The notes: generated by a model from the sequence alone, not told the origin. A stretch of 64,000 nucleotides of DNA from Sphingobacterium corticibacterium (GCF_004208525.1 NZ_SGIT01000004.1:248001-312000), one strand, 5' to 3'. Positions 26,198 through 35,083 are shown, counted from the stretch's first letter. Program-made: numbers and translations.

Positions 26198-27394
26198 GTG
26201 AGTATACATTTTTTGAAGATATTAATTATCAGTTTATTTGTCGGTTTGATGTCTTGTTCTTCGCCGGCAGCGAAGCAAAAGAAAGTAGAAGAGAAGCAAC
26301 AAAAGCAACAAGAGAAGGATAGTATTACGTTGGTTTACAATCCAGCAGATGCAGACCCTGAAATAGATGCTTTTATGCAGAATTTACATCGGAAATCGGC
26401 TTTCAACGGAAACGTATTGATCGCAAAAAAGGGAAAGATCATTTACCAAAACACATTTGGATGGGCAGACTACCTGCATAAAGATAGTCTGAAAATTACC
26501 TCGAAGTTTGAGCTGGCTTCGGTTTCTAAACCGCTAACGGCATTGGGGGTGCTGAAATTGGCGGAGGAAGAAAAATTAAGGTTGGATCAGACAGTGAACG
26601 ATTTTTTTCCAGATTTTCCATATTTGGGTATCACGATAAAGATGCTATTGAGCCATCGCAGCGGTCTCCCGAATTATATTTATTTTTCGGAAGAGGCATG
26701 GAAGGACAGGACAAAAGCGATGAATAACATGGATGCGATGGATTTATTGATCGAACATAAACCTACGCGGTATGGAGCTCCTGATGGACGTTTTCATTAT
26801 AATAATTCCAATTACATGGTGCTGGCTGCAATTATAGAAAAAGTGACGGGCCAGGATTTCGCCGTGTACATGAAAGAATCGATCTTTAACCCAGCAGGTA
26901 TGAAAAATACGGCGGTATTGTCGAAAGCGGTGTATGATAAGATTCCGACAGATGTTGTCGGACATGACCGGGTGTGGAGAAGATCCGTAGTGCAGAACTA
27001 TTTGGATGGACCTGTTGGTGATAAAGGTATCTATAGTACCGTACAAGACTTGTTTTTATTAGATATAGCGTTGAAAGAGGGGAGGATTGTCAATGAAGCG
27101 ATACTAGACTCGGCTTATGTGCCCCGTAGTGACGCGAGACGTAGCCTTTTTAGCTACGGTTATGGTTGGCGAACATTTTCACCGGAAAAGGCACAGGTAG
27201 TTTATCACACCGGATGGTGGCACGGATTTCGCAATCTATATGTACGGGATTTGACAAACGATATTACGATTGTCTTATTGTCCAATATGGTAAATGGTAG
27301 TTTAGTGAAACTAGACGACTTGTATAAGATTTTGAAAATGCCTATTTTAAGGCAAAATGCTTATAGTGCAAATGGAGACTTTATTGTCAACTAA
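26198..27394 (+). CDS. Serine hydrolase (beta-lactamase class C / DD-peptidase-like), lipoprotein
   Basis: A 398-residue exported serine hydrolase. The signal sequence ends in a lipobox-like GLMSC (Cys about residue 20), so it is probably lipid-anchored. The catalytic Ser-x-x-Lys is SVSKPL (about residue 109), the Tyr-x-Asn motif is YNNSNY (about 204-209), and the KTG-equivalent is HTGWW (about 340). It may act on cell-wall or amide bonds; the substrate is unknown. Start: GTG 26198 is preferred over GTG 26174 because GGAGAGG lies about 7 nt upstream and the signal peptide is then of normal length. An ATG start is absent. Confidence 0.82.
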   Translation: MSIHFLKILIISLFVGLMSCSSPAAKQKKVEEKQQKQQEKDSITLVYNPADADPEIDAFMQNLHRKSAFNGNVLIAKKGKIIYQNTFGWADYLHKDSLKITSKFELASVSKPLTALGVLKLAEEEKLRLDQTVNDFFPDFPYLGITIKMLLSHRSGLPNYIYFSEEAWKDRTKAMNNMDAMDLLIEHKPTRYGAPDGRFHYNNSNYMVLAAIIEKVTGQDFAVYMKESIFNPAGMKNTAVLSKAVYDKIPTDVVGHDRVWRRSVVQNYLDGPVGDKGIYSTVQDLFLLDIALKEGRIVNEAILDSAYVPRSDARRSLFSYGYGWRTFSPEKAQVVYHTGWWHGFRNLYVRDLTNDITIVLLSNMVNGSLVKLDDLYKILKMPILRQNAYSANGDFIVN

Positions 27395-27408
27395 CTTATG
27401 TTCAATTT

Positions 27409-27768
27409 ATGAAAAAGACACTTATCGTTGGTGCGAGCAATAATCCTGCTCGATATGCTTATTTGGTAGCAAATAAGTTGGTTCGCAAGGGATACCCAAT
27501 TGTGAACGTGGGAAGAAAAAAAGGAAAAGTAGCTGGCGTAGATATAGAGAATATGGATGATATCCATACAGATATTGATACGATTACATTGTACGTTGGG
27601 CCGCAGAATCAAGCTATTTATTATGATTATATTTTGCAGACACAACCCAAACGGGTAATTTTTAATCCGGGCACAGAGAACGAGGAACTTAAACGGCGGC
27701 TCGAAGAAGCAGGGATTGAGGCTGTGGAGGCTTGTACGCTTGTAATGCTGAATACCGAGCAATATTAG
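27409..27768 (+). CDS. CoA-binding domain protein
   Basis: A 119-residue single-domain protein with a Rossmann-like CoA_binding_2 fold (YccU-like). It begins with the beta strand and nucleotide loop TLIVGASNNPARYAYL and contains the conserved RVIFNPGTENEEL segment and C-terminal ACTLVML. The family binds CoA or related nucleotides; the function is unclear. It lies 14 nt after the serine hydrolase gene, so it is probably co-transcribed. A hairpin about 80 nt downstream may end the transcript. Confidence 0.87.
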   Translation: MKKTLIVGASNNPARYAYLVANKLVRKGYPIVNVGRKKGKVAGVDIENMDDIHTDIDTITLYVGPQNQAIYYDYILQTQPKRVIFNPGTENEELKRRLEEAGIEAVEACTLVMLNTEQY

Positions 27769-27848
27769 TGCGGGTATAAATGTCCGCTACGAAATATAAG
27801 AAAACGCGGTAAGAGGCGTGTGATTTGGTTTTTTTGGCTGTCAGGTTT

Positions 27849-27875
27849 ATGGAGATGCAACTCCTGTATCTCCAT
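27849..27875 (+). terminator. Possible terminator hairpin after the CoA-binding gene
   Basis: An 8-bp perfect stem, ATGGAGAT (27849-27856) with ATCTCCAT (27868-27875), and an 11-nt loop. It is followed by a smaller TCATG/CATGA stem but no U run. It lies between the CoA-binding gene and the rplC promoter, so it could be a terminator of the first or a regulatory structure. Confidence 0.4.
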
Positions 27876-27912
27876 CATGTATTCTTGCATGAAAAAAATA
27901 ATTCGCTAACTA

Positions 27913-27943
27913 TTTGATACTTATAAAATTCTTTCTACCTTTG
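27913..27943 (+). promoter_or_regulatory. Promoter of the rplC ribosomal operon
   Basis: TTTG at 27913-27916, exactly 19 nt, then TACCTTTG at 27936-27943: a full match to the Bacteroidetes consensus. The predicted 5' UTR is about 74 nt and contains a 6-bp hairpin CGAAGC (27975-27980) with GCTTCG (27987-27992). Confidence 0.78.
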
Positions 27944-28020
27944 CAATCCCTTTATGGGGAAAGTGTGTCTTGAGCGAAGCCCTACTGCTTCGATGGACGA
28001 TTAATTAATTAATATATAAG

Positions 28021-28638
28021 ATGTCAGGAATTATTGGTAAAAAAGTAGGAATGACCAGCCTGTTCGATGCGGAAGGGAAGAACATCCCTTGTACAGTAAT
28101 TGAGGCTGGGCCGTGCGTGGTTACGCAGATACGTACGGTAGAAAAGGATGGCTATTCGGCTGTTCAACTTGGCTATGATGATGCCAAGGAAAAGAACACG
28201 ACAGCTCCTTTAAAAGGACACTTTGCGAAAGCAGGGGTTAGTCCTAAGCGTAAGCTAGTTGAATTCAAAACCTTCGAGGATGAGAAGCAACTAGGTGACA
28301 CTGTGAATGTCACTATCTTTGAAGAAGGTGAGTATGTGGACGTGGTTGGTACTTCAAAAGGTAAGGGCTTCCAAGGTGTAATGAAGCGTCACGGATTTGG
28401 TGGTGTAGGTGGTGCGACTCACGGTCAGCACAACAGGCTACGTGCTCCAGGTTCATTAGGTGCAGCTTCTTGGCCTTCCCGCGTATTCAAAGGGAAACGT
28501 ATGGCAGGCCGTACAGGTGGTGATAGAGTAAAGATTCAGAACCTACAGGTTTTGAAAGTTTATCCTGAGCAAAACCTGATTGTTGTTAATGGTTCCGTTC
28601 CAGGAGCTAAAGGTTCTTATGTAATCGTAGACAAATAG
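28021..28638 (+). CDS. rplC: 50S ribosomal protein L3
   Basis: A 205-residue L3, an early assembly protein of the large subunit near the peptidyl-transferase centre. The start SGIIGKKVGMTSLFD and the central loop HGFGGVGGATHGQHNRLRAPGS typify L3. It is the first gene of this operon: its upstream neighbour in the standard S10 order, rpsJ, is not present, and a consensus promoter sits directly in front. rplD follows after 5 nt. Confidence 0.98.
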   Translation: MSGIIGKKVGMTSLFDAEGKNIPCTVIEAGPCVVTQIRTVEKDGYSAVQLGYDDAKEKNTTAPLKGHFAKAGVSPKRKLVEFKTFEDEKQLGDTVNVTIFEEGEYVDVVGTSKGKGFQGVMKRHGFGGVGGATHGQHNRLRAPGSLGAASWPSRVFKGKRMAGRTGGDRVKIQNLQVLKVYPEQNLIVVNGSVPGAKGSYVIVDK

Positions 28639-28643
28639 TAGAG

Positions 28644-29273
28644 ATGGAAGTTAATGTATTAAATTTATCAGGTAAAGAAACAGGTGCCAAGGTGCAGCTT
28701 CCTGAGTCTGTATTCGGTGTAGAGCCAAACGACCATGCGATCTATTTGGATGTGAAACAATACTTAGCGAACCAACGCCAAGGAACACACAAATCCAAAC
28801 AACGTAATGAAATCGCGGGTTCTACTCGTAAATTACACAAACAAAAAGGTACTGGTGGTGCCCGCGCGGGTTCTATCAAATCTCCATTGTTTAATGGTGG
28901 TGGTCGTGTATTTGGTCCACAACCTCGTGACTATTCGTTCAAATTGAACAAAAAAATGAAGCAGGTAGCGCGCAAATCTGCATTGAGCTATAAAGCTCAG
29001 GAGAACAATATATTGGTGTTGGACGAAGTAAACTTCGACGCGATCAAAACCAAAAATTATGTATCGTTCATCAATGCATTAAATTGTGCCGATGAGAAAA
29101 CACTTCTCGTATTGCCAGCAGAAAACAAGAACGTTTATTTATCAAGCAGAAACTTGAAGAAAACAAAAGTTATTGTTGCAGCAGAATTAAATACGTATGA
29201 CGTATTAAATGCTACAAAGCTGTTGTTGACGGCGGATTCTGTTAAAACTTTGGAGGAAGCATTCGCTAAATAA
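28644..29273 (+). CDS. rplD: 50S ribosomal protein L4
   Basis: A 209-residue L4, which lines the peptide exit tunnel. The conserved loop RKLHKQKGTGGARAGSIKSP (residues about 53-72) is intact. The family is known for autoregulating S10 operons in some bacteria; whether this occurs here cannot be read. It is 1 nt from rplW. Confidence 0.97.
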   Translation: MEVNVLNLSGKETGAKVQLPESVFGVEPNDHAIYLDVKQYLANQRQGTHKSKQRNEIAGSTRKLHKQKGTGGARAGSIKSPLFNGGGRVFGPQPRDYSFKLNKKMKQVARKSALSYKAQENNILVLDEVNFDAIKTKNYVSFINALNCADEKTLLVLPAENKNVYLSSRNLKKTKVIVAAELNTYDVLNATKLLLTADSVKTLEEAFAK

Positions 29274-29274
29274 T

Positions 29275-29565
29275 ATGGAAATTATCAAAAAACCTATTTT
29301 AACAGAGAAAGCTTCGTTATTGACGGAGAAATTAAACCGTTACGCTTTCAAAGTTGACCACAGAGCTAATAAAATTCAGATTAAACAAGCTGTAGAAGAA
29401 ATGTTTGGTGTGACTGTATTGGCAGTTAACACCGCGGTTGTTGCCGGTAAAGCAAAAAGCCGTTATACAAAAGCAGGTTTTGTATCTGGAAGAGCTCCTA
29501 AATATAAAAAGGCCATCATTACAGTTAAAGATGGTGAAACTATTGACTTTTACAGTACACTATAA
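29275..29565 (+). CDS. rplW: 50S ribosomal protein L23
   Basis: A 96-residue L23, located at the tunnel exit where trigger factor and SRP dock. The start MEIIKKPILTEKASLL and the basic hairpin with KYKKAIITVKDGETID are typical. It lies between rplD (1-nt gap) and rplB (6-nt gap). Confidence 0.97.
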   Translation: MEIIKKPILTEKASLLTEKLNRYAFKVDHRANKIQIKQAVEEMFGVTVLAVNTAVVAGKAKSRYTKAGFVSGRAPKYKKAIITVKDGETIDFYSTL

Positions 29566-29571
29566 TAAGAA

Positions 29572-30398
<827 letters not shown>

Positions 30399-30399
<1 letters not shown>

Positions 30400-30665
30400 T
30401 GGCTCGTTCAATTAAAAAAGGTCCTTATATCGATCACAACTTAGAAAGAAAAGTTCTTTCTATGAATGAAACAAACAAAAAATCAGTAATCAAAACATGG
30501 TCTCGTAGATCAATGATTTCACCTGATTTTGTTGGCCATACCTTCGCAGTGCACAACGGGAATAAGTTCATCCCTGTTTATGTAACAGAAAATATGGTTG
30601 GTCACAAGCTTGGTGAATTCGCGCCTACGCGTACATTCAAAGGCCACGCAGAAAAGAAAAAATAA
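30399..30665 (+). CDS. rpsS: 30S ribosomal protein S19
   Basis: An 88-residue S19 of the small-subunit head. The signature segments ARSIKKGPYID at the start and HNGNKFIPVYVTENMVGHK are present. It overlaps rplB by one base and precedes rplV by 7 nt. Confidence 0.97.
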
Positions 30666-30672
30666 TTAGGTA

Positions 30673-31104
30673 ATGGAAGCAACAAAAAAACTCAAAAAAT
30701 CTGTCTTAATCAGACAGCGCAAAGAGCAGGAAAAAGCTCAAGTAGGAGGAGCTTCTACTGCCAAGTTATTGAACTGCCCTACTTCACCGCGTAAAATGCG
30801 TTTAGTGGTAGATCTTATCCGTGGCGAAAAAGTGGAATCGGCTCTTTATATCTTGAAACATTCAGGAAAAGAAGCTGCTGCTCGTGTTGAGAAATTATTA
30901 TTATCAGCTATCAAAAACTGGGAAGCAAAGAATGAAGGAGCTTCTTTGGAAGACAGTGCTTTGTATGTGAAAGAAATACAGGTAGACGGAGGTCGTCAAT
31001 TGAAGAGATTGCGTCCAGCTCCACAAGGTCGTGGCTATAGAATTCGTAAACGTTCAAACCATGTAACTTTGGTCGTAGATAGTTTAAATAACGTAAACAA
31101 CTAA
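30673..31104 (+). CDS. rplV: 50S ribosomal protein L22
   Basis: A 143-residue L22 whose beta hairpin reaches into the exit tunnel. The core starts near residue 30 (AKLLNCPTSPRKMRLVVDLI), leaving a Lys/Gln-rich N-terminal extension of about 28 residues beyond the minimal 110-residue protein. The C-terminal signature RLRPAPQGRGYRIRKRSNH is intact. It sits 11 nt before rpsC. Confidence 0.96.
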   Translation: MEATKKLKKSVLIRQRKEQEKAQVGGASTAKLLNCPTSPRKMRLVVDLIRGEKVESALYILKHSGKEAAARVEKLLLSAIKNWEAKNEGASLEDSALYVKEIQVDGGRQLKRLRPAPQGRGYRIRKRSNHVTLVVDSLNNVNN

Positions 31105-31115
31105 TTTAGATAAGA

Positions 31116-31910
31116 ATGGGACAAAAGGCAAATCCAATAGGTAGCAGATTGGGGATCATCAAAGGATGGGACTCTAATTGGTTCGGAGGCAACAACTATT
31201 CTGATAAGTTAGTTGAGGACGAAAAAATCAGAAAATATCTTTCTGTACGTATCGCAAAAGGAGGCGTAGCAAAAGTTGTTATTGAAAGAACTTTGAAGCG
31301 CATCACAGTTACTATTCACACGGCTCGTCCGGGAATCGTTATCGGTAAAGGCGGTCAAGAAGTTGACAAGATTAAAGAAGAGTTGAAAAAATTGACGAAA
31401 AAAGACGTTCAAATCAACATCTTTGAAATTAAACGCCCAGAGCTTGATGCGAAATTGGTAGCAGAAGGTATTGCTAAACAATTAGAAGCACGTATTTCAT
31501 TCCGTCGTGCAATGAAAACAGCAATTGCTTCAACCATGCGTATGGGTGCCGAAGGTATCAAGGTAATGTGTTCAGGTCGTTTGGGTGGTGCTGAAATGGC
31601 ACGTACCGAACAATATAAAGAAGGAAGAACGCCTTTGCATACATTACGTGCTGACATTGACTATGCATTAGCAGAAGCGTTGACTACTTACGGTAAAATC
31701 GGTGTGAAAGTTTGGATCTGTAAAGGTGAAGTTTACGGTAAACGTGACCTATCCCCTAATATCGGACAAACGTCAAACACGAAAACCCGTGGCGGAAACG
31801 AAGGCGGAGGCGATCGTCGTGACAACCGTAAAGGCGGTGGACGCGGTGGAAACCGGGGTGGAAGCAATCGTGACCGTGGCGGAAGCCGTGGTGGTTCAAA
31901 CAGAGGATAA
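31116..31910 (+). CDS. rpsC: 30S ribosomal protein S3 with a Gly/Arg-rich C-terminal tail
   Basis: A 264-residue S3 at the mRNA entry channel. The KH domain holds the conserved VIGKGGQEVDKIKEEL segment and the C-terminal domain contains RMGAEGIKVMCSGRLGGAEMAR. After about residue 222 an RGG-like tail of about 40 residues made of Gly, Arg, Asn, Asp and Ser follows, beyond the about 210-230 residue core. A 7-bp hairpin (31934-31952) lies between its stop and rplP. Confidence 0.97.
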   Translation: MGQKANPIGSRLGIIKGWDSNWFGGNNYSDKLVEDEKIRKYLSVRIAKGGVAKVVIERTLKRITVTIHTARPGIVIGKGGQEVDKIKEELKKLTKKDVQINIFEIKRPELDAKLVAEGIAKQLEARISFRRAMKTAIASTMRMGAEGIKVMCSGRLGGAEMARTEQYKEGRTPLHTLRADIDYALAEALTTYGKIGVKVWICKGEVYGKRDLSPNIGQTSNTKTRGGNEGGGDRRDNRKGGGRGGNRGGSNRDRGGSRGGSNRG

Positions 31911-31933
31911 TTAATTAATAGATTAAAACAGAT

Positions 31934-31952
31934 ATCCGTCAGCTTGGCGGAT
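31934..31952 (+). promoter_or_regulatory. Small hairpin between rpsC and rplP
   Basis: ATCCGTC (31934-31940) pairs with GGCGGAT (31946-31952), including one G-U, with loop AGCTT. It is followed by a run of A rather than T, so it is not a typical terminator; possible processing or attenuation site. Confidence 0.35.
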
Positions 31953-31967
31953 TAAAAAAATACGAAC

Positions 31968-32390
31968 ATGTTACAGCCAAAAAGAACGAAGTTCAGAAAG
32001 ATGCAGAAAGGCCGCATGAAAGGTAACGCTTCTCGTGGAGCGGAGTTAGCTTTCGGTTCTTTCGGTATCAAGTCAATGGAGCCAGCATGGATCACTAGCC
32101 GCCAAATTGAGGCTGCGCGTATTGCCGTAACACGTTACATGAAACGTGAAGGTCAAGTGTGGATCCGTATTTTCCCTGACAAACCTGTTACCAAAAAACC
32201 TGCAGAGGTACGTATGGGTAAAGGTAAGGGAGCTCCTGAATACTGGGTAGCCGTAGTGCGTCCAGGCCGTATGTTATTTGAAGCAGAAGGTGTACCTTTA
32301 GAGGTTGCCAAAGAAGCATTGCGTTTAGCTGCTCAAAAATTACCGGTTCAAACAAAGTTTGTTATACGTAGAGACTACGTAGAAGCATAA
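31968..32390 (+). CDS. rplP: 50S ribosomal protein L16
   Basis: A 140-residue L16 near the A-site tRNA. Typical segments are MLQPKRTKFRKMQKGRMKG at the start, WIRIFPDKPVTKKPAEVRMG, and GKGAPEYWVAVVRPGR. Intergenic hairpin structure follows before rpmC. Confidence 0.97.
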   Translation: MLQPKRTKFRKMQKGRMKGNASRGAELAFGSFGIKSMEPAWITSRQIEAARIAVTRYMKREGQVWIRIFPDKPVTKKPAEVRMGKGKGAPEYWVAVVRPGRMLFEAEGVPLEVAKEALRLAAQKLPVQTKFVIRRDYVEA

Positions 32391-32408
32391 ACGTTGGTAA
32401 TGTCAATG

Positions 32409-32452
32409 GGTTTAGATCATGTGGCCGTTACCCACATGATGACATGTAAACC
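32409..32452 (+). promoter_or_regulatory. Long stem-loop between rplP and rpmC
   Basis: A 9-bp perfect stem, ATCATGTGG (32416-32424) with CCACATGAT (32432-32440), is embedded in an outer pairing GGTTTA (32409-32414) with TAAACC (32447-32452). No T tract follows, so simple termination is unlikely; a processing, stability or regulatory role is possible. It lies in a 93-nt gap inside an otherwise tight operon. Confidence 0.5.
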
Positions 32453-32483
32453 TTAAGATAACCCGACACAATACTGAAAGAAA

Positions 32484-32702
32484 ATGAAGAATTCAGAAAT
32501 TATCGAATTATCACAAGAGGAACTTACAGCTCGTCTCGCACAAGAGAAAGCTGCTCTTAACAAGTTGAAATTTGCACATGCTGTTTCTGCTATTGAGAAC
32601 CCCAATGCGATCAAAGCAGGGCGCAAAACTATCGCTCGTATCTCTACAGAGATTTCAAAACGTAGAATTGCTGCACAATCCGAAACAGCCGCTGAGGCAT
32701 AA
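32484..32702 (+). CDS. rpmC: 50S ribosomal protein L29
   Basis: A 72-residue L29 near the tunnel exit. It is a helical hairpin starting MKNSEIIELSQEELTARLAQ, with the conserved IENPNAIKAGRKTIARI segment. It follows a structured 93-nt gap and precedes rpsQ by 15 nt. Confidence 0.96.
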   Translation: MKNSEIIELSQEELTARLAQEKAALNKLKFAHAVSAIENPNAIKAGRKTIARISTEISKRRIAAQSETAAEA

Positions 32703-32717
32703 ATGTAAAGTCGAAAA

Positions 32718-32972
32718 ATGGAAAGAAATTTAAGAAAAACAAGAATCGGCTTGGTAGTTAGCAACAAGATGGACAAGTCTATCGTGGTGGCTGTTGAACG
32801 TAAAGTGAAGCACCCTATCTATGGTAAGTTCGTGAAAAAAACTACCAAATTCAAAGCTCATGACGAAGAGAATACCTGCGGTATCGGCGACACGGTATTA
32901 ATCATGGAAACACGTCCGTTGAGTAAAACAAAGAACTGGAGATTAGTTGAAATATTAGAAAGGGCTAAATAA
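32718..32972 (+). CDS. rpsQ: 30S ribosomal protein S17
   Basis: An 84-residue S17 with an OB fold. The start RNLRKTRIGLVVSNKMDKS and the signature segment DTVLIMETRPLSKTKNWRL are typical. It shares one base of its stop with the start of rplN. Confidence 0.97.
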   Translation: MERNLRKTRIGLVVSNKMDKSIVVAVERKVKHPIYGKFVKKTTKFKAHDEENTCGIGDTVLIMETRPLSKTKNWRLVEILERAK

Positions 32973-33340
32973 TGGTACAACAGGAATCAAGATTAAATGT
33001 AGCCGACAACTCAGGAGCTAAAGAAGTTTTAGTAATCCGAGTATTAGGCGGTACGCGTAAGCGCTATGCATCTATCGGTGATAAAGTTGTTGTTACCGTA
33101 AAGAGCGCTTTACCTTCAGGAAATGTGAAGAAAGGAACCGTTTCCAAGGCAGTAGTCGTACGTACGAAAAAAGAAATCCGTCGTAAAGATGGTTCTTACA
33201 TCCGTTTCGATGACAATGCTGCTGTATTATTAAATAATAACGATGAACCACGCGGAACACGTATCTTCGGCCCAGTAGCTCGGGAACTACGTGAGAAGCA
33301 GTTCATGAAAATTGTATCACTAGCACCGGAGGTTTTATAA
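32972..33340 (+). CDS. rplN: 50S ribosomal protein L14
   Basis: A 122-residue L14 that contacts the small subunit. It begins MVQQESRLNVADNSGAKEV and includes the conserved signature around GTRIFGPVARELREKQFMKI. Translation may be coupled to rpsQ through the 1-nt overlap; rplX follows after 2 nt. Confidence 0.98.
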   Translation: MVQQESRLNVADNSGAKEVLVIRVLGGTRKRYASIGDKVVVTVKSALPSGNVKKGTVSKAVVVRTKKEIRRKDGSYIRFDDNAAVLLNNNDEPRGTRIFGPVARELREKQFMKIVSLAPEVL

Positions 33341-33342
33341 TT

Positions 33343-33687
33343 ATGGCACAGAAGAAAAAAGCAACTACGCACAAAATCAAAATTAAAAAAGGTGATTTAG
33401 TGAAAGTTATCGCCGGTAACGCTAAAGGTGTTCAGGGTAAAGTTCTACAGGTTATAAAAGAAACTAATAGAGCGGTTGTAGAAGGCGCTAATATTGTTAA
33501 AAAACATACTAAACCTAGTGCAGCTAATCCTAACGGTGGTATTATTGAAAAAGAAGCTGCTATCCACATCTCTAATATCGCGTTGATCGATCCGAAATCA
33601 GGTGAGCCTACTCGTGTTGGTCGTCGTGTGAATGCAGATGGCAAAATTGTTCGTTACGCAAAAAAATCAGGGGAGGAAATTAAATAA
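33343..33687 (+). CDS. rplX: 50S ribosomal protein L24
   Basis: A 114-residue L24 (KOW domain), an early 23S rRNA assembly initiator. The KOW motif GDLVKVIAGNAKGVQGKVLQ starts near residue 17. It overlaps rplE by one base. Confidence 0.97.
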   Translation: MAQKKKATTHKIKIKKGDLVKVIAGNAKGVQGKVLQVIKETNRAVVEGANIVKKHTKPSAANPNGGIIEKEAAIHISNIALIDPKSGEPTRVGRRVNADGKIVRYAKKSGEEIK

Positions 33688-34256
33688 TGACTTACGTACC
33701 AAGATTAAAAGCGAAATATGCGGAGGAAATCCGTACGGCGCTAAAGGAAAAATTCCAGTATAAAAGCGTTATGCAAGTTCCGAAGCTTGAGAAGATTGTG
33801 GTATCGCAAGGTATCGGTGCTGCTACTGCTGATAAGAAGTTGATTGACAATGCAGTGGCTGAATTAACCTTGATCACAGGTCAGCAAGCGGTTCCTACAA
33901 AATCAAAAAAGGACATCTCGAACTTTAAACTACGTAAAGGAATGCCAATTGGGGCACGTGTAACATTACGTGACAACAATATGTATGAATTCCTTGATCG
34001 TTTGGTAGCTGTATCTTTGCCTCGTATCCGCGATTTTCGTGGTATCAACGAAAAAGGTTTTGACGGAAGAGGTAACTATAATTTAGGTATCACCGAGCAA
34101 ATTATCTTTCCAGAGATTAATATTGATAAGATCAATAAAATCCAAGGTATGGATATCACTTTTGTAACTTCGGCCGACAATGATGTGGAGGCTTTGGAGT
34201 TGTTGAAACAATTCGGTTTACCATTCAAAAATCAAAATTCAAACAATAATGGCTAA
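33687..34256 (+). CDS. rplE: 50S ribosomal protein L5
   Basis: A 189-residue L5, which binds 5S rRNA. It contains PKLEKIVVSQGIG, KSKKDISNFKLRKGMPIG and the RDFRGINEKGFDGRGNYNLG segment. Its end overlaps rpsN by 8 nt. Confidence 0.97.
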   Translation: MTYVPRLKAKYAEEIRTALKEKFQYKSVMQVPKLEKIVVSQGIGAATADKKLIDNAVAELTLITGQQAVPTKSKKDISNFKLRKGMPIGARVTLRDNNMYEFLDRLVAVSLPRIRDFRGINEKGFDGRGNYNLGITEQIIFPEINIDKINKIQGMDITFVTSADNDVEALELLKQFGLPFKNQNSNNNG

Positions 34257-34518
34257 AGAAGGAATAAAAGCACGCGAACTCAAACGTCAAAAGCTGGTAG
34301 CTAAATTTGCGGAGAAACGTGCAGCTTTGAAAGCTGCTGGTGACTACGCTGCGTTAGATAAGTTGCCGAAGAATGCTTCACCGGTACGTTTACACAATCG
34401 TTGTAAATTAACTGGTCGTCCTAAAGGATATATGCGCCAATTTGGTATCTCTCGTGTAACTTTCCGTGAGATGGCTTTGGACGGTAAAATCCCGGGAGTG
34501 AAAAAAGCTTCTTGGTAA
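34249..34518 (+). CDS. rpsN: 30S ribosomal protein S14 (zinc-free type)
   Basis: An 89-residue long-form S14. The conserved block RLHNRCKLTGRPKGYMRQFG (about residues 48-67) has one Cys and lacks the CxxC pairs of the zinc form. It overlaps rplE by 8 nt. A 144-nt gap with a promoter and hairpin follows, splitting the operon from rpsH. Confidence 0.97.
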   Translation: MAKEGIKARELKRQKLVAKFAEKRAALKAAGDYAALDKLPKNASPVRLHNRCKLTGRPKGYMRQFGISRVTFREMALDGKIPGVKKASW

Positions 34519-34542
34519 TCAAGAAAAAAACATTTACTTTTG
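34512..34542 (+). promoter_or_regulatory. Internal promoter upstream of rpsH
   Basis: TTG at 34512-34514 within the end of rpsN, a 20-nt spacer, then TACTTTTG at 34535-34542 matching TAnnTTTG. It would give the rpsH-rplF part of the operon its own transcript with a leader of about 117 nt. Confidence 0.5.
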
Positions 34543-34575
34543 CCCGGATAAATCGTGAATCGGTTTATCGGGGCA
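34541..34575 (+). promoter_or_regulatory. Hairpin between rpsN and rpsH
   Basis: TGCCCGGATAAA (34541-34552) pairs with TTTATCGGGGCA (34564-34575) at 11 of 12 positions, with one G-G mismatch. It is followed by ATTTGTTTTG, which is not a clean T run. It could be a terminator, attenuator, or autoregulatory leader for S8; it overlaps the predicted start of the internal promoter transcript. Confidence 0.5.
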
Positions 34576-34662
34576 ATTTGTTTTGCAAATTTTATTAACA
34601 GATGACAGGTCTCCAGACTTTGGTTAGTCCGTGAGAAACCATTATCGCAATTTTTATACATA

Positions 34663-35061
34663 ATGAATACAGATCCAATAGCGGATTACCTTACACGAGT
34701 AAGGAATGCCATTAAGGCCAACCACAGGGTTGTTGAAATTCCTGCATCGAACCTTAAGAAAGAAATCACTAAAGTTCTTTTCGATAAAGGTTACATTGCT
34801 AATTACAAATTCGAGGAAAACGGTCCTCAAGGTAACATTAAGATAGCTTTGAAGTACCATCCGATTAGCAAAATTCCGGCTATTCGCACATTGACACGTG
34901 TGAGTAAACCTGGTTTAAGAAAGTATGCAGGTGTTGACAGCATGCCTCGTGTTTTGAATGGTCTGGGTATCGCAATTTTGTCGACTTCCAAGGGAGTAAT
35001 GACAGATAAAGAGGCCCGTCTGCAAAACGTAGGTGGTGAGGTTTTATGTTACGTTTATTAA
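34663..35061 (+). CDS. rpsH: 30S ribosomal protein S8
   Basis: A 132-residue S8 binding 16S rRNA. It begins MNTDPIADYLTRVRNAIKAN and ends with the conserved STSKGVMTDKEARLQNVGGE segment. In some bacteria S8 represses its own operon by binding a leader; the long hairpin-bearing gap in front of this gene makes that possible here. Confidence 0.97.
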   Translation: MNTDPIADYLTRVRNAIKANHRVVEIPASNLKKEITKVLFDKGYIANYKFEENGPQGNIKIALKYHPISKIPAIRTLTRVSKPGLRKYAGVDSMPRVLNGLGIAILSTSKGVMTDKEARLQNVGGEVLCYVY

Positions 35062-35083
35062 TCTAGGTAAAAACACAGAAGAA

